This document shows positions 28,989 through 37,594 of a stretch of 64,000 nt of DNA, piece by piece (the first letter of the stretch is position 1; each line of letters starts with the position of its first letter). Source of the stretch: Bog-473 sp963726005. GTDB taxonomy: Bacteria; Actinomycetota; Acidimicrobiia; Acidimicrobiales; RAAP-2. Under the pieces are notes generated by a model, which was not told the origin of the DNA, did not search any database, and saw nothing but the letters and a program-made list of their open reading frames with translations. The DNA lies in NCBI GenBank assembly GCA_963726005.1, contig CAVSAT010000004.1, forward strand, positions 924,512 through 988,511. Direction: 5' to 3'. The position numbers and the translations under genes are program-made.

Positions 28989-29687
28989 TCACGGCGTTCC
29001 CGTTGTCGTGGTCACCGGCACCGTCGTGGCTGTTGTCGTGGTCACCGGCACCGTCGTGGCTGTTGTCGTGGTCACCGGCACCGTCGTGGCTGTTGTCGTG
29101 GTCACCGGCACCGTCGTCGTCGTTGATTGCGGCAGTGTTGAACTGGTCGTCGTCGTACCCCGGGTCGTAGTTGTCGTGGCAACTGTGCTCTTAGTCGTCG
29201 CTGACGTCGTTGGTGGCTTGGGGGTCGTGAGCACCACGGTGCTAGGCGGAACGGTCGGAGCGGTTATGAGCGTCGTGCCCTGGACGAGCGTACTAACAAA
29301 CGCTGTCACGAGGCCAGATCTATGCGCTGCGAGCGTGGTGGTGGTCGACCGCGGCGAGGTTGCCGCAGACGCGCCAGCTGACGCAGCGCGCGGAGCCGCC
29401 GTCGGCACGGACGTGGGCAATGGCACGAACGGCAACCCGGTCGCGCTCTCGGCACGCACAGGACTCAGCGGCGGTGCCGGCGAAGGATGAGAAAGCCAGC
29501 CGAATATCGCGCTGGCTATAACGGCCACGGCAAAACCGAGAACGATATTGCGTCCGTTGTGCGGCTCGTAGGGCCTGTTCTGGTGAGTCGCGCGGTAGTC
29601 ACGCGCGATACCGATGCCGATCAGCGCGAACGGCGTCAGCGCGACCACCACTCCACCGAGGATCAACAACGAGCTGTGGTCGTTCAT
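28989..29687 (-). CDS. membrane-anchored Thr-rich surface protein with 10-residue repeats
   Basis: A 232-residue protein with two N-terminal hydrophobic segments (LLILGGVVVALTPFALIGIGI; IVLGFAVAVIASAIFGW). The rest is a Ser/Thr/Pro-rich external stalk that ends in four copies of a Thr-rich decapeptide (TTVPVTTTTA type). Such stalks are typical of O-mannosylated or wall-spanning actinobacterial proteins. The start overlaps the stop of the upstream gene (ATGA), so the two are translationally coupled. GGAG precedes the ATG. No enzymatic domain. Confidence 0.72.
   Translation of the reverse strand: MNDHSSLLILGGVVVALTPFALIGIGIARDYRATHQNRPYEPHNGRNIVLGFAVAVIASAIFGWLSHPSPAPPLSPVRAESATGLPFVPLPTSVPTAAPRAASAGASAATSPRSTTTTLAAHRSGLVTAFVSTLVQGTTLITAPTVPPSTVVLTTPKPPTTSATTKSTVATTTTTRGTTTTSSTLPQSTTTTVPVTTTTATTVPVTTTTATTVPVTTTTATTVPVTTTTGTP
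29002..29118 (+). repeat. 30-bp tandem repeat, about four copies
   Basis: Exact 30-bp units start at 29002, 29032, 29062 and 29092 (the last diverges near 29118). The unit length keeps the coding frame of the Thr-rich protein, so copy number can vary without breaking it. Confidence 0.9.
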
Positions 29688-29947
29688 GCCCGCTCCATGG
29701 CGGGAATGCCTCTGAGGCGTTGAATTCCGCCGAGATGTAGTTCATGAACCAACTGGAGCACAGCCCCACACTTAATGATGAGGTTTGGGAAACCCATGGT
29801 CCGGACGTACGCGGCGTCCACCGGGCGACGTCGGACGGCGCGAGGGAGGATGACCTTCTCGCACTGGGACGATTTGTCATCGCCTCTGGGAGGGTCCGCC
29901 TCCGACCAGACCGAGACGGCGTGGTTCTTGCTGGATGACTCGACCAC
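29684..29947 (-). CDS. small protein upstream of and coupled to the Thr-rich gene
   Basis: An 87-residue frame from a GTG at 29947 with GGAAGGAG six nt upstream, a very good ribosome site. It ends in the ATGA overlap with the Thr-rich gene. Sequence: hydrophilic N-terminal half (SEADPPRGDDKSSQCEKVI), then RTMGFPNLIIKCGAVLQLVH. No family recognised. The overlap and ribosome site are the main evidence that it is real. Confidence 0.6.
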   Translation of the reverse strand: MVESSSKNHAVSVWSEADPPRGDDKSSQCEKVILPRAVRRRPVDAAYVRTMGFPNLIIKCGAVLQLVHELHLGGIQRLRGIPAMERA

Positions 29948-30595
29948 GAGAGCTCCTTCCCGTCCCCATAGTCCGCTGTTTGCCTAAAGGCTTGTGTCTC
30001 CAACCATGATTGATGCGCCCTGGGGAACGCAACCAGGGATTTCGTGTGGAAAACCCTGGTTACATTGGGTAAGAGCCGAGGCAAATTGGGCAACTGACCG
30101 GGCTTTTGCGCAAAGGTCCTGCTTGAACCCGTCACCACCCGCGGCCTGACTCATCCGCCGCGACTTGGCCGGCCCCCCGGACCTCCGCGACAGCGCCCGA
30201 GACTTACAGTGTCGCATCGACAGTTGCTCCGTCGAAACCGTTCACTGACCAACCAACGCCCACTTGATCGCCTGAACGCCCACATCACCTGGGCTGCAGA
30301 TCGAGCGGCCCGACCCGGTTATTTGACAGGCGAGGTTGGTCCCGTCGCTCGACCGGGTGTCGCGGGTCTCAGAGGTGTCGGCATCCACCTCGGACAAGTC
30401 TGCCCGCGGTCGTCGGATCACCGCTCGAGGAAGCGTATTGGGTGACGAGAAGATTGCCCGGATGAGCGAAGCTCTGAGGGTGGAACTCGCAGGACGGCTC
30501 GTTCCTGGTCCTGTGGGCGAATGCACCTCATCCCGGGCTTTGGCGATGGCAAGGGCAAGGGATCGCTGTCGATCGAGTGAATTTGCGTTTGCTTG
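29948..30595. other. gene-poor gap with hairpin and a second repeat type
   Basis: Holds an 8-bp perfect stem AACCAGGG/CCCTGGTT (30031-30061, 15-nt loop). At 30141-30168 there is a GCGGCCTGACTC...GACTTGGC segment that recurs at 48982-49010. Frames of about 90 codons after 30240 lack start signals. Confidence 0.45.
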
Positions 30596-30847
30596 ATGTC
30601 TTCACGGCTCGACAAGTCTTGGAGGGTGCTCGCCAGTCATCAGACCGACGAAGCCAATCGCTGCGTGGATATCTTCTCGCGGCCAAATGGAACCTTCGGT
30701 TTCGAAGAGTTCCGCGGAGATCCTGAGGACATGGGCACGTGGACGCCGGTCAGCTACTTCTCGGGTTTTGAATACCCGGCAGCGAGTGACGCTGTTGCCG
30801 CGGCGAGACGTGCCGTCTCCTGGCTCGATCCACTCTTGGATCGCTGA
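30596..30847 (+). CDS. small hypothetical protein, 83 residues
   Basis: MSSRLDKSWRVLASHQ leads into a conserved-looking core (FGFEEFRGDPEDMGTW, PVSYFSGFEYPAASDAVAA) and a short helix (ARRAVSWLDPLLD). It looks like a compact alpha/beta domain. No ribosome site is visible; a TTG directly upstream is in frame. Function unknown. Confidence 0.5.
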   Translation: MSSRLDKSWRVLASHQTDEANRCVDIFSRPNGTFGFEEFRGDPEDMGTWTPVSYFSGFEYPAASDAVAAARRAVSWLDPLLDR

Positions 30848-30857
30848 GAGTCCCCCC

Positions 30858-30896
30858 TGGCACCCCTCCCGGCAGCGAGGACAGTCTGGCTACTCC
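30858..30896 (+). repeat. dispersed intergenic repeat, copy 4
   Basis: 21 bases identical to the copy at 12969, then GGACAGTCTGGCTACTC, which matches GGACATTTGGCTACTC in the 49021 copy. It sits partly over the stop of the HIT gene. Confidence 0.55.
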
Positions 30897-31321
30897 TGCA
30901 GCCAGCTGGAAAGCTGGTGCCCAACATCGTCGATTGGGTTCACGTTTGAGCGCTCGGTCGGCCATGTGCTGAAGCCATCACCTAGCCACGGTGGAACGAC
31001 GTGAAAATGCAAGTGCAAAACCGACTGTTCCGAGTGTGGACCGCTGGCATTCAATACGTTCACCCCATCTGCCCCAAGGGTCGCTCTCATGGCTTCAGAG
31101 AGACGCTTGACAAGGAACATCGTGGCGTTCAGCTCTTCATGACCTATATCAAGGATATCGGTCGCATGCGTGACGGGAGCGACCAGGCAATGTCCAGGCG
31201 CCAGGCCGCCGTCCTTCGGCAAGAAGGCGATGGCTCTCTCAGATCGGTGCACAACGGCCGCTGGAAGCGTTCCAGCGCAGATCTCACAAAAGACGCAGAC
31301 CAATTGGAAACGATGACACAA
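30890..31321 (-). CDS. HIT-family hydrolase
   Basis: A 143-residue histidine-triad protein. H103-L-H105-F-H107-V-V is the catalytic triad motif, with the upstream SGPHSEQSV loop and CLVAPVTHATDI strand. N-terminal C9/C12/C15 (VCVFCEICAG) suggest a bound zinc, as in HinT and aprataxin-like enzymes. It probably cleaves adenosine phosphoramidates or dinucleotide polyphosphates in the cytoplasm. Start ATG 31321; a TTG six codons later is possible. Confidence 0.85.
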   Translation of the reverse strand: MCHRFQLVCVFCEICAGTLPAAVVHRSERAIAFLPKDGGLAPGHCLVAPVTHATDILDIGHEELNATMFLVKRLSEAMRATLGADGVNVLNASGPHSEQSVLHLHFHVVPPWLGDGFSTWPTERSNVNPIDDVGHQLSSWLQE

Positions 31322-31401
31322 AGATCAGCCACGCCCTACTTTCAAAGGTGACGGGCAGCGCTCCTTCCCGGCGAACTAGGCAGGTGGGACAAGCATGCGG
31401 A

Positions 31402-31869
31402 TCATGCCTCGGCGACACCCTTGAAGGCAGCCAACGTCGCCCCGATACCTTCTTTCGCTGCGACGCTGCGCATGCCAATTTCCTTCGCGGCATTGTCACC
31501 AAACATCTTCTCGAAGAAAGCTGTGCCCTCGGGAGGCAGCTCCCAGGTTTCGGTGACCTCAGTACCGCCGTCTATGGCCAAGAATGAGTAGCCCCACCGA
31601 GCGCGGGTAGGCGGCTCAGCCACCACCCAGGCGAACTCGCGGCCACGCTCCGCTGTGATGACCTCCGAGCGTGTCTCCCATGTTCGTTCTGGGCGCTCGT
31701 TGCGCCCGGTGAACTTGGCACCGACGTGAGGTCCGTCGCCCTCGTCCCACCAACAGGCCGTGCAAACCGGGCTCCACTCGCCTACGCGCGTCACGTCAGC
31801 GACCATGTCGTAGAGCTCCTCTGGAGAGCGACTAATGACAATAGAACCGGAGTGGCGCAGGATATCCAT
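31402..31869 (-). CDS. SRPBCC-family polyketide-cyclase-like protein
   Basis: A 155-residue START-fold protein: GSIVISRSPEELYDMVADVTRVGEWSP is the usual first strand and helix, with WSPVC near the cavity and a long C-terminal helix. It probably binds a small hydrophobic ligand or handles a cyclisation or hydrolysis reaction. ATG start at 31869; no clear ribosome site. Monocistronic. Confidence 0.85.
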   Translation of the reverse strand: MDILRHSGSIVISRSPEELYDMVADVTRVGEWSPVCTACWWDEGDGPHVGAKFTGRNERPERTWETRSEVITAERGREFAWVVAEPPTRARWGYSFLAIDGGTEVTETWELPPEGTAFFEKMFGDNAAKEIGMRSVAAKEGIGATLAAFKGVAEA

Positions 31870-32246
31870 CTCATCAGTATGGCGAGAGGAGTCGGAGTTG
31901 TCAGTTGCCCCGGAAGATGAGCTGAGTTGGCCGGGGCGCAGGGAAGATCCCTAACAAGGAGATCCCAATGTTGCAGACCCGGCGTACGGGGTCACCCATG
32001 GGGGGGATCAGCCAGGTCAACCACCCTGCGGGAATCTGGTGCGGTGAGCGACCACGAGGCAACCCCGGCGCCTAAACAAATGAGCGGCTGGAGGTGGGAG
32101 GATCATCGTTGACGGGAGTGGACGAGGAACGACCCGGCCAAGATTCTCCTTGAGGCGCGGTCTGTTGTCACAGCGCAGTCCCGGTGTGCGGGTGGTGCAG
32201 ATCGAATCCCTTGCCCTCCCTCCGAGGGTCGATGCGGATGAGTTCT
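31870..32246. other. gap without recognised gene
   Basis: AAGGAG at about 31958 is followed by ATG, but the frame gives no recognisable protein. No hairpin or repeat stands out. Confidence 0.4.
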
Positions 32247-33254
32247 TTAGGGAAAGGTGGGTGCACCAACTCCTGGAAGGACGAGGGTGCAGGGAATCGG
32301 CTGGGCATCACCAGGATCAAGGGCGTTCAAGATGTCCTGCCCGACAACCGGATCCCACGCCAACGTCGCGTGCTCGGAGAAGTCGAGCGGACACTGGTCC
32401 TGTACCACGATGTTGGCGGCATTGGGCGCATGGAGCTCACCCGACGTGTAGGGAATGACCAACTCGTCGTACCGGGTCATGATCGTCGTGTAGGTCACCC
32501 GGGGCACGGCGTACACGCCGTCGCTGTAGAGCTTGGTCAAGAAGGGTGACCGATTAAGGAATTCCGGGCATGAACCACACTCACCGGCAACGACGGACTC
32601 GATCGGACCCACGCTCGGGAGGTAGGTCTCGATTGCATTGACCCCAGCGGAGAGTCCGTACAAGGTGGTGCCCTGGTAGAGGGGAGCGATAGCGACGTAG
32701 CGGTTGACCTTTGCTGCTCCACCGAGCCTCTTGAGGTAGTACTGCGGCATCACAGTCCCCTCGGAGTGACCCACCAGATCGACCTTTGACGCGCCTGTGT
32801 CGGCCAACACCTCGTCGACGACGTTGGCCAGCTGTTGGCTGCTCACCTCCATGGGCTCTACGCCACCCACGTAGCTCTCACCGGGGTCGAGGCCGTAGGT
32901 CAGAGCGAACACGCAGTATCCGTTGTCAGCTAGAAGGGGTGCCATGGTGGACCAGTTGTCGGCCATGGTGGCCCCCAAGCCATGGACGAGCACCACCGGA
33001 TCAGGGTGCTGAGCGGAGGGCTTGCACGACCAGTTGTTGGCACCAGCCGGAGAAGCGGTGGGATCGACGATGGGGTTGAGGCCCACTGACGCCGCGCTGA
33101 AGAGAACGGGGTAGGGGGCGGAGGCATAGACCGAGTTGGAACTCGGGACGGATGATGCATATGCCTCTCCCGTATTAGAGGCCATAGCCGCACCCACGAT
33201 CGAAAGGCAGATCACACCGGCCACCTGCCCGACCCGTACCAAGAATGCTCGCAT
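32247..33254 (-). CDS. secreted triacylglycerol lipase / esterase
   Basis: A 335-residue exported alpha/beta hydrolase. Signal peptide VAGVICLSIVGAAMA; oxyanion region VVLVHGLG; nucleophile S164 in GHSEG; acid D263 in TRYDELV; H295 in SEHATL. It resembles actinobacterial extracellular lipases of the class-2 (LipA/EstA) type; the cysteines C226, C229 and C288 may pair. GGAAGG upstream of the ATG at 33254. Confidence 0.88.
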   Translation of the reverse strand: MRAFLVRVGQVAGVICLSIVGAAMASNTGEAYASSVPSSNSVYASAPYPVLFSAASVGLNPIVDPTASPAGANNWSCKPSAQHPDPVVLVHGLGATMADNWSTMAPLLADNGYCVFALTYGLDPGESYVGGVEPMEVSSQQLANVVDEVLADTGASKVDLVGHSEGTVMPQYYLKRLGGAAKVNRYVAIAPLYQGTTLYGLSAGVNAIETYLPSVGPIESVVAGECGSCPEFLNRSPFLTKLYSDGVYAVPRVTYTTIMTRYDELVIPYTSGELHAPNAANIVVQDQCPLDFSEHATLAWDPVVGQDILNALDPGDAQPIPCTLVLPGVGAPTFP

Positions 33255-33360
33255 TGACCCACCTTCCTAATCCAACGATTGCATGCATCGAGCAGGCGAT
33301 CGGTCCCAGCTTGAGAACCACCAATCTTCGCTCAAATCACGGATGGATGCCGTCTGCGAA

Positions 33361-33397
33361 ATGCCGAAGTGTCCCACCGACCCGGCGAAACGGGCAG
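33361..33397 (+). repeat. dispersed intergenic repeat, copy 5
   Basis: ATGCCGA, nine bases (AGTGTCCCA), then CCGACCCGGC and a CGGGCAG tail. Confidence 0.65.
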
Positions 33398-33807
33398 TAC
33401 CAGAACCATCAGTCCTTGCTGACTCGTGGCCCCACCATTTCCCTGGCCGAAGGCCGCTCGGAGATCAGACATTGAGTTAACGACAGTTTGCTCCACCGGT
33501 CGAGGGCTCGACTCAGGGCTTCTGAAACCGGGGACGTTGTTCCGGCGTTCCAACGCGGTAGGTGCCCACCCGCCAGCCTCTCCGCACCGGCGAGTTCGTG
33601 TCGATTTTCTGCCGTCACTACTTAAGCGTCCGCAGCAAACGGGAGCGACGACGCACCCTAGGCAGCAAACCACGAGACCAGCGGTCACGACAATCCCAAG
33701 AAGGCTGATCAGCGAGCATGTGGTGAATCTCCCGAGAAACAACAAGTGGCTCTCCATTCGCCATCTGTTGACTCATGTTCACTCGGTTTGGTTCGACTGC
33801 TCCAGCG

Positions 33808-33844
33808 GTGCCGATCTGCCCCGCCGTCCCGGCGTGCTGGGCAC
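33808..33844 (+). repeat. dispersed intergenic repeat, copy 6
   Basis: GTGCCGA, nine bases, CCGTCCCGGC and the tail GGGCAC. It is the shortest full copy (37 nt), with GTGCC/GGCAC as a terminal inverted repeat. Confidence 0.7.
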
Positions 33845-33881
33845 GTCGCTGCGTCCGTGGAACAGGCCATAGAATCCTCCT

Positions 33882-34064
33882 GTGCGGACAGCTATTTCGA
33901 TTTCGGATTTCGACCGCCGCCGAGAGAAATATGAAACCCCAGGCTTCGATCTCGTTGAATGGCATGTGGGCGACGTATCGGAGTTGTGCGACGGACTGGA
34001 ATCAGTCAAAGACGAGCAATTCGTCATCGCTCACTTTGATCGACGCCCAGGATTCGCTCGATAA
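33882..34064 (+). CDS. possible small leaderless gene
   Basis: A 60-residue frame (MRTAISISDFDRRREK..., ending HFDRRPGFAR). TAGAAT at 33870-33875 sits six nt before the GTG, the arrangement expected for a leaderless message, although no good -35 is visible. The sequence is acidic/basic and mixed. No family recognised. Confidence 0.4.
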   Translation: MRTAISISDFDRRREKYETPGFDLVEWHVGDVSELCDGLESVKDEQFVIAHFDRRPGFAR

Positions 34065-34198
34065 CAAACACGAGCGAGCGCTACCAACCCGGCGGATTGG
34101 GACTCACCCCCTGACTGAGCGTCGATTGCCTCATTGGGTGGATGAAAAGCGATTTGCACCCATATGAACACGGAGTCACAGCGTCATAGGCTGATTTA

Positions 34199-35068
34199 GT
34201 GGACCACGCAGCGCATACGTGGGTGCTTGACGCTCTCGGCGCAAAGAAGGTGGTCGATCTGCGGTCGCTGGCCTTCGGCATCACCTCAGATCTCCGCTTG
34301 ATCGAGGTCGATGGTACCCAACTCGTGCTCCGACGGTATCTCACAAACGACGTCATCGATGAGATTCCCAGGGTGATCGCATACGAGGCCGACGCCCTCC
34401 ACGCGGCACGCACTGTTCTCGGGAAACTCGTGCCAGCGCCGATTGCATTCGATGTCACGGGTACTCAGGCGGGGCATCCAAGTCTTCTGATGACGTTCTT
34501 GCCGGGGAGACCCATTGTGCACAACCTTGACCCGCGGCGAATGGCAGCTCCTCTCGTGCAAATCCACGAGGGAGGTATTCCGAGTGGACTACCTCACTAT
34601 CGACATTGGTTCGACCCCAATAAGGTTGCAGTTCCAAGATGGACTACAGCACCCTCAGCCTGGACAACGTTGGTAGATGCCATACATGGGCCTGAGCCCG
34701 AGGGAAAGCCGGCCTTCCTGCACCGCGATTACCATCCCGGAAACCTCCTCTGGGACCAAGGGGTGCTCGTTGGCATAGTTGATTGGCCGGTCTCTTGCCG
34801 CGGACCCCGAGGAGTCGACGTCGCACACACGCGAGGGAATCTCGCCCTCGTCGACGGTGCCGACGCAGCCGACGCCTTCCTGAAGGCATATGTAGACCTC
34901 GTGCCCGCGTACGATCACCGTCCCTGGTGGGACGCAGCGGATCTCCTTTCATTCGATGACGACTTCAGAGGCGTCATCGCCTTCAATGCTTTCGGAGCCC
35001 AGTTTGACCGCGACTTGCTGCGCTCTCGCGCCGATGACTGGGCTCGGGTACTCGCTCAGAAATTCTGA
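34199..35068 (+). CDS. aminoglycoside-phosphotransferase-family (APH/choline-kinase-like) protein
   Basis: A 289-residue kinase-like protein. The catalytic loop H175-R-D177-Y-H-P-G-N182 and the DFG-equivalent D195 in GIVDWP are present; the N-lobe Lys-like strand is QLVLRRY. The family phosphorylates aminoglycosides, choline, homoserine or other metabolites; this branch is usually uncharacterised and resistance should not be assumed. Starts at a GTG with no ribosome site, perhaps leaderless. Confidence 0.83.
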   Translation: MDHAAHTWVLDALGAKKVVDLRSLAFGITSDLRLIEVDGTQLVLRRYLTNDVIDEIPRVIAYEADALHAARTVLGKLVPAPIAFDVTGTQAGHPSLLMTFLPGRPIVHNLDPRRMAAPLVQIHEGGIPSGLPHYRHWFDPNKVAVPRWTTAPSAWTTLVDAIHGPEPEGKPAFLHRDYHPGNLLWDQGVLVGIVDWPVSCRGPRGVDVAHTRGNLALVDGADAADAFLKAYVDLVPAYDHRPWWDAADLLSFDDDFRGVIAFNAFGAQFDRDLLRSRADDWARVLAQKF

Positions 35069-35299
35069 CCTTCACACTTCCGACCCATCCGATCACTTAT
35101 CGCTTGGGACCGCAGGGGGAATGGACGATCGTGGGTTTGGTTCTTCACACGTTGCGTCGCTAGGCGCAGCCGCAATTCATCAATCGAACCGAAACTGGGC
35201 ACCAGACCAAATTGGCCTCGACCCGGCGCTGTTGGACTGGGGGTCTGCCAAATCGAACGCTTTGAAGAACCGATTCATAGATATGCTCCGGCCGCGGTC

Positions 35300-35806
35300 C
35301 TACCCGGTACTGATCTTCTCGAGCTTGTCCAGGCTGGCCATCATGGACTCAAGCATCGAATTGGTCCCGTTGATCCACTCCCCGCCATCACGTAGGAGGT
35401 CCTCGGGCAAGGGGCCGTAGTCAAAGACCTCGGTGACGACGGTTGCGCCGTCACCATCGGGAGTGAGGATGTAGCCCCAGCGGTAGCCCGCAGGAATGCC
35501 GACCTTGGATGGATCATCGCCCTCAGCCCGAGAAGGGTCTCCGGGAGCCGGTTCCCAAAATATGCGCCGATCTGGCTCGAACTCCACCACATAGTTGAGC
35601 ATGAGGTAGTCGTCTCCGAGCCGATGCATCTTCATGGTGAAGGTGTCGCCCACGTCGGAGATTGGACGGTCGAGGACGGCTCCCCGGAGCATGTCGGACC
35701 CGTCGAAATCCATGTGACGTTGCGGATTCGCCAGGATCTCAAAAATGACGGCCGCCGGTGCTTCGATTCTGCGTGACGTTTCGACCGGCTTGCTTTTCTG
35801 TGCCAT
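35300..35806 (-). CDS. SRPBCC-family protein
   Basis: A 168-residue START-fold protein (ETSRRIEAPAAVIFEILANP, then HMDFDGSDMLRG, and GYRWGYILTPDGDGATVVTEVFDYG). The DFDGS loop is typical of the polyketide-cyclase-like group. GGGAGG lies eight nt before the ATG at 35806. A ligand-binding or small-molecule role is likely. Confidence 0.85.
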   Translation of the reverse strand: MAQKSKPVETSRRIEAPAAVIFEILANPQRHMDFDGSDMLRGAVLDRPISDVGDTFTMKMHRLGDDYLMLNYVVEFEPDRRIFWEPAPGDPSRAEGDDPSKVGIPAGYRWGYILTPDGDGATVVTEVFDYGPLPEDLLRDGGEWINGTNSMLESMMASLDKLEKISTG

Positions 35807-35911
35807 CGTCCAGTCCTCCCTGTCGCTCTGTGCCTGCACTCTGGGTGTGGCCCAGCGAGCGCACCTTAGGGGTTCATGCAGTTGGACGTTGCAGGTCCCG
35901 CGGATTCAGCC

Positions 35912-35940
35912 ATCGGTCAGAATTTCACATTCTGACCGAT
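35912..35940. terminator. 12-bp perfect stem-loop
   Basis: ATCGGTCAGAAT, loop TTCAC, ATTCTGACCGAT. It lies 151 nt beyond the 3' end of the ICMT gene and 106 nt before the SRPBCC start. No T-run follows on either strand, so it could be a U-tract-free terminator, an operator or an RNA element. Confidence 0.5.
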
Positions 35941-36091
35941 TCGAGATATGCCGCTTTGACAGTGTTGTCAGCAGGTGGAATATGCCCCCCCCCCAAGTGC
36001 CGCAGCGTGGCACTCAGTCCAGGCGTACTGGGCGACCTTGGCTCCATTCCTCTTGGTCGGGATTCGGGGACACCCTCGACCGGCTGACGGC

Positions 36092-36646
36092 TCAGAATAT
36101 GAAAGGAATCAGCTTCTTGGTCGAGCGCTTGTATGCCGGATAGGCGTCGGGAAAGAGGCGCTCCATAGTGTGCTCCTCGACGGTTGCGCTGTAGGCGAAG
36201 TAGGCGCCCATCAACGCGACGGCGACGAGCCAATACCAGCTGACGGCTACCGCCGTCCCGATGGCGGCGAGGATGATTCCCGAGTAGATGGGGTTGCGGA
36301 TGTACTGATACGGACCGGTTGTGACCAACTCCGCATCCACCTTCTCGGACATCGGGGCGCCCCAGTTCCGTCCCAGATGGACCCGTGCCCACACGGCCAG
36401 CCCCAACCCGATCAAGAACAGGGCCATGCCAATGCCTTGGAGAACGGGGTTGCTCACGATGGCATGGTGACCTCTAAAGACTCCCGAGCGAACGATCAAG
36501 AGCACGATCACAAATATCGCGACCCTAAAGCCGACGAACTGTCTCATTCCGGACTGAGCTGCCCGCTTTGTAGTCAGGGCAGCCACCAGCCATGCCAACC
36601 AGAAGACGGCCCACAAGCTGTAGATGACGTAGTCGATGACGTGCAT
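36092..36646 (-). CDS. isoprenylcysteine carboxyl methyltransferase (ICMT/PEMT-like) membrane protein
   Basis: A 184-residue membrane protein with about four hydrophobic segments. The C-terminal signature GPYQYIRNPIYSG followed by EEHTMERLFPDAYPAYKR is the SAM- and substrate-binding core of the family. Bacterial members methylate small lipophilic acceptors or are of unknown role. ATG at 36646. A C10 homopolymer lies downstream at 35985-35994. Confidence 0.85.
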   Translation of the reverse strand: MHVIDYVIYSLWAVFWLAWLVAALTTKRAAQSGMRQFVGFRVAIFVIVLLIVRSGVFRGHHAIVSNPVLQGIGMALFLIGLGLAVWARVHLGRNWGAPMSEKVDAELVTTGPYQYIRNPIYSGIILAAIGTAVAVSWYWLVAVALMGAYFAYSATVEEHTMERLFPDAYPAYKRSTKKLIPFIF

Positions 36647-36893
36647 GGACTGATTGACATGGTAACGGGGTCAACGTCCATGTGAGATGACCTGCCCTCC
36701 GAGGTTCCACTGCGTTGCGGCCCGTGCTTCGTCACGCCGCGCCCAGTCACTGCGAGGAGATCATTCCCTGCGCTTGCGACGATGAACCGAGAGGAGGTGA
36801 CCGTGGATCATCGTGATGCCCAATATCCTCCCGACGGCGCAGGCGCCTCTCACCCCACATGGCCGCCGAGCTGTCATCAGTTGCCCCGCACCG

Positions 36894-36912
36894 CCCTTCA
36901 CCCTGTGAAGGG
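36894..36912. repeat. 8-bp stem-loop upstream of the sigma factor
   Basis: CCCTTCAC-CCT-GTGAAGGG, 107 nt before the sigE-like start codon. Role unknown. Confidence 0.45.
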
Positions 36913-37018
36913 GCTATCGGCGCTGGCCAGGCCGCCTTCGACGCCACAATCTGGAACCTCGAGCCCTCCGTCGACGTTTAGATACGTGAGAGTGTTATGC
37001 GACCCGTCCGGAGGCTTC

Positions 37019-37594
37019 GTGAAGCGGAAAACGGCAGAAAGGTCCAGCCAGGAATTCGAGGCCTTTGTCACGGAGACCGCCGACCCACTGTTTCGCTCCG
37101 GTTACCTCATGACGGCCAACGTCTCTGAGACCGAGGATCTTCTCCAAGAAACCTTTCTCCGGGTGGCGCGACACTGGCATCGAGTCCGCTTGATGGAGTA
37201 CCCGCTCGCCTACGCCCGTCAGGTTCTCATCAACCTGGCGCTCGATGGGGCCGCATCGCGACAACGCCGCGGCCAGGAGTTGAGGAACCCAGACGAAGCG
37301 GCCCAAGTCGTCGACCGGGGATCCCTTCGCCAACTCAGCGGTATCGATGATCAAGCCGAGTTTAAGTGGGCACTGACTGCGCTGCCACCACGTCAACGAG
37401 CCGTCCTGATCTTGCGTTACTGGGATGACCTCTCAGAGCGAGAAGTGGCCGAGATCCTCCGTTGCCCGATCGGTACCGTAAAAAGCACCACATCTCGCGC
37501 AGTTGCCGAGCTCCGAAACCTGCTCGGACGGGGTGAAAACGTGATTCCAATCAGTTCGCATACGAAGAGTGACGAGGAGGAGGCCTCATGCTGA
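37019..37594 (+). CDS. SigE-family ECF RNA polymerase sigma factor
   Basis: A 191-residue ECF sigma factor. Region 2: FEAFVTETADPLFRSGYLMT and ETEDLLQETFLRVARHWHRV; region 4: LPPRQRAVLILRYWDDLSER, then EVAEILRCPIGTVKSTTSRA. The open frame extends to 36782, but the GTG at 37019 has GGAGG five nt upstream and begins at the family N-terminus. Its 3' end overlaps the next gene by 7 nt, the usual sign of a sigma/anti-sigma pair. Confidence 0.88.
   Translation: MKRKTAERSSQEFEAFVTETADPLFRSGYLMTANVSETEDLLQETFLRVARHWHRVRLMEYPLAYARQVLINLALDGAASRQRRGQELRNPDEAAQVVDRGSLRQLSGIDDQAEFKWALTALPPRQRAVLILRYWDDLSEREVAEILRCPIGTVKSTTSRAVAELRNLLGRGENVIPISSHTKSDEEEASC

Larger units (their letters stand above)
33255..33881. 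other. gap with two direct dispersed-repeat copies
   Basis: Copies at 33361 and 33808 lie in the same orientation about 447 bp apart. The intervening minus-strand frame (ATG at 33757) has one hydrophobic segment but no other support. Confidence 0.45.

Noticed and set aside
29002..29118. CRISPR-like array
   Set aside because: The 30-bp units are directly adjacent with no spacers and encode a peptide repeat.
31870..32246. Possible group II intron or transposase remnant
   Set aside because: An AAGGAG-ATG and some basic residues gave the impression, but no reverse transcriptase, transposase motif or terminal repeat could be found.
34199..35068. Aminoglycoside resistance gene
   Set aside because: The kinase motifs are shared by many metabolic kinases; nothing in the sequence or context points to drug modification.
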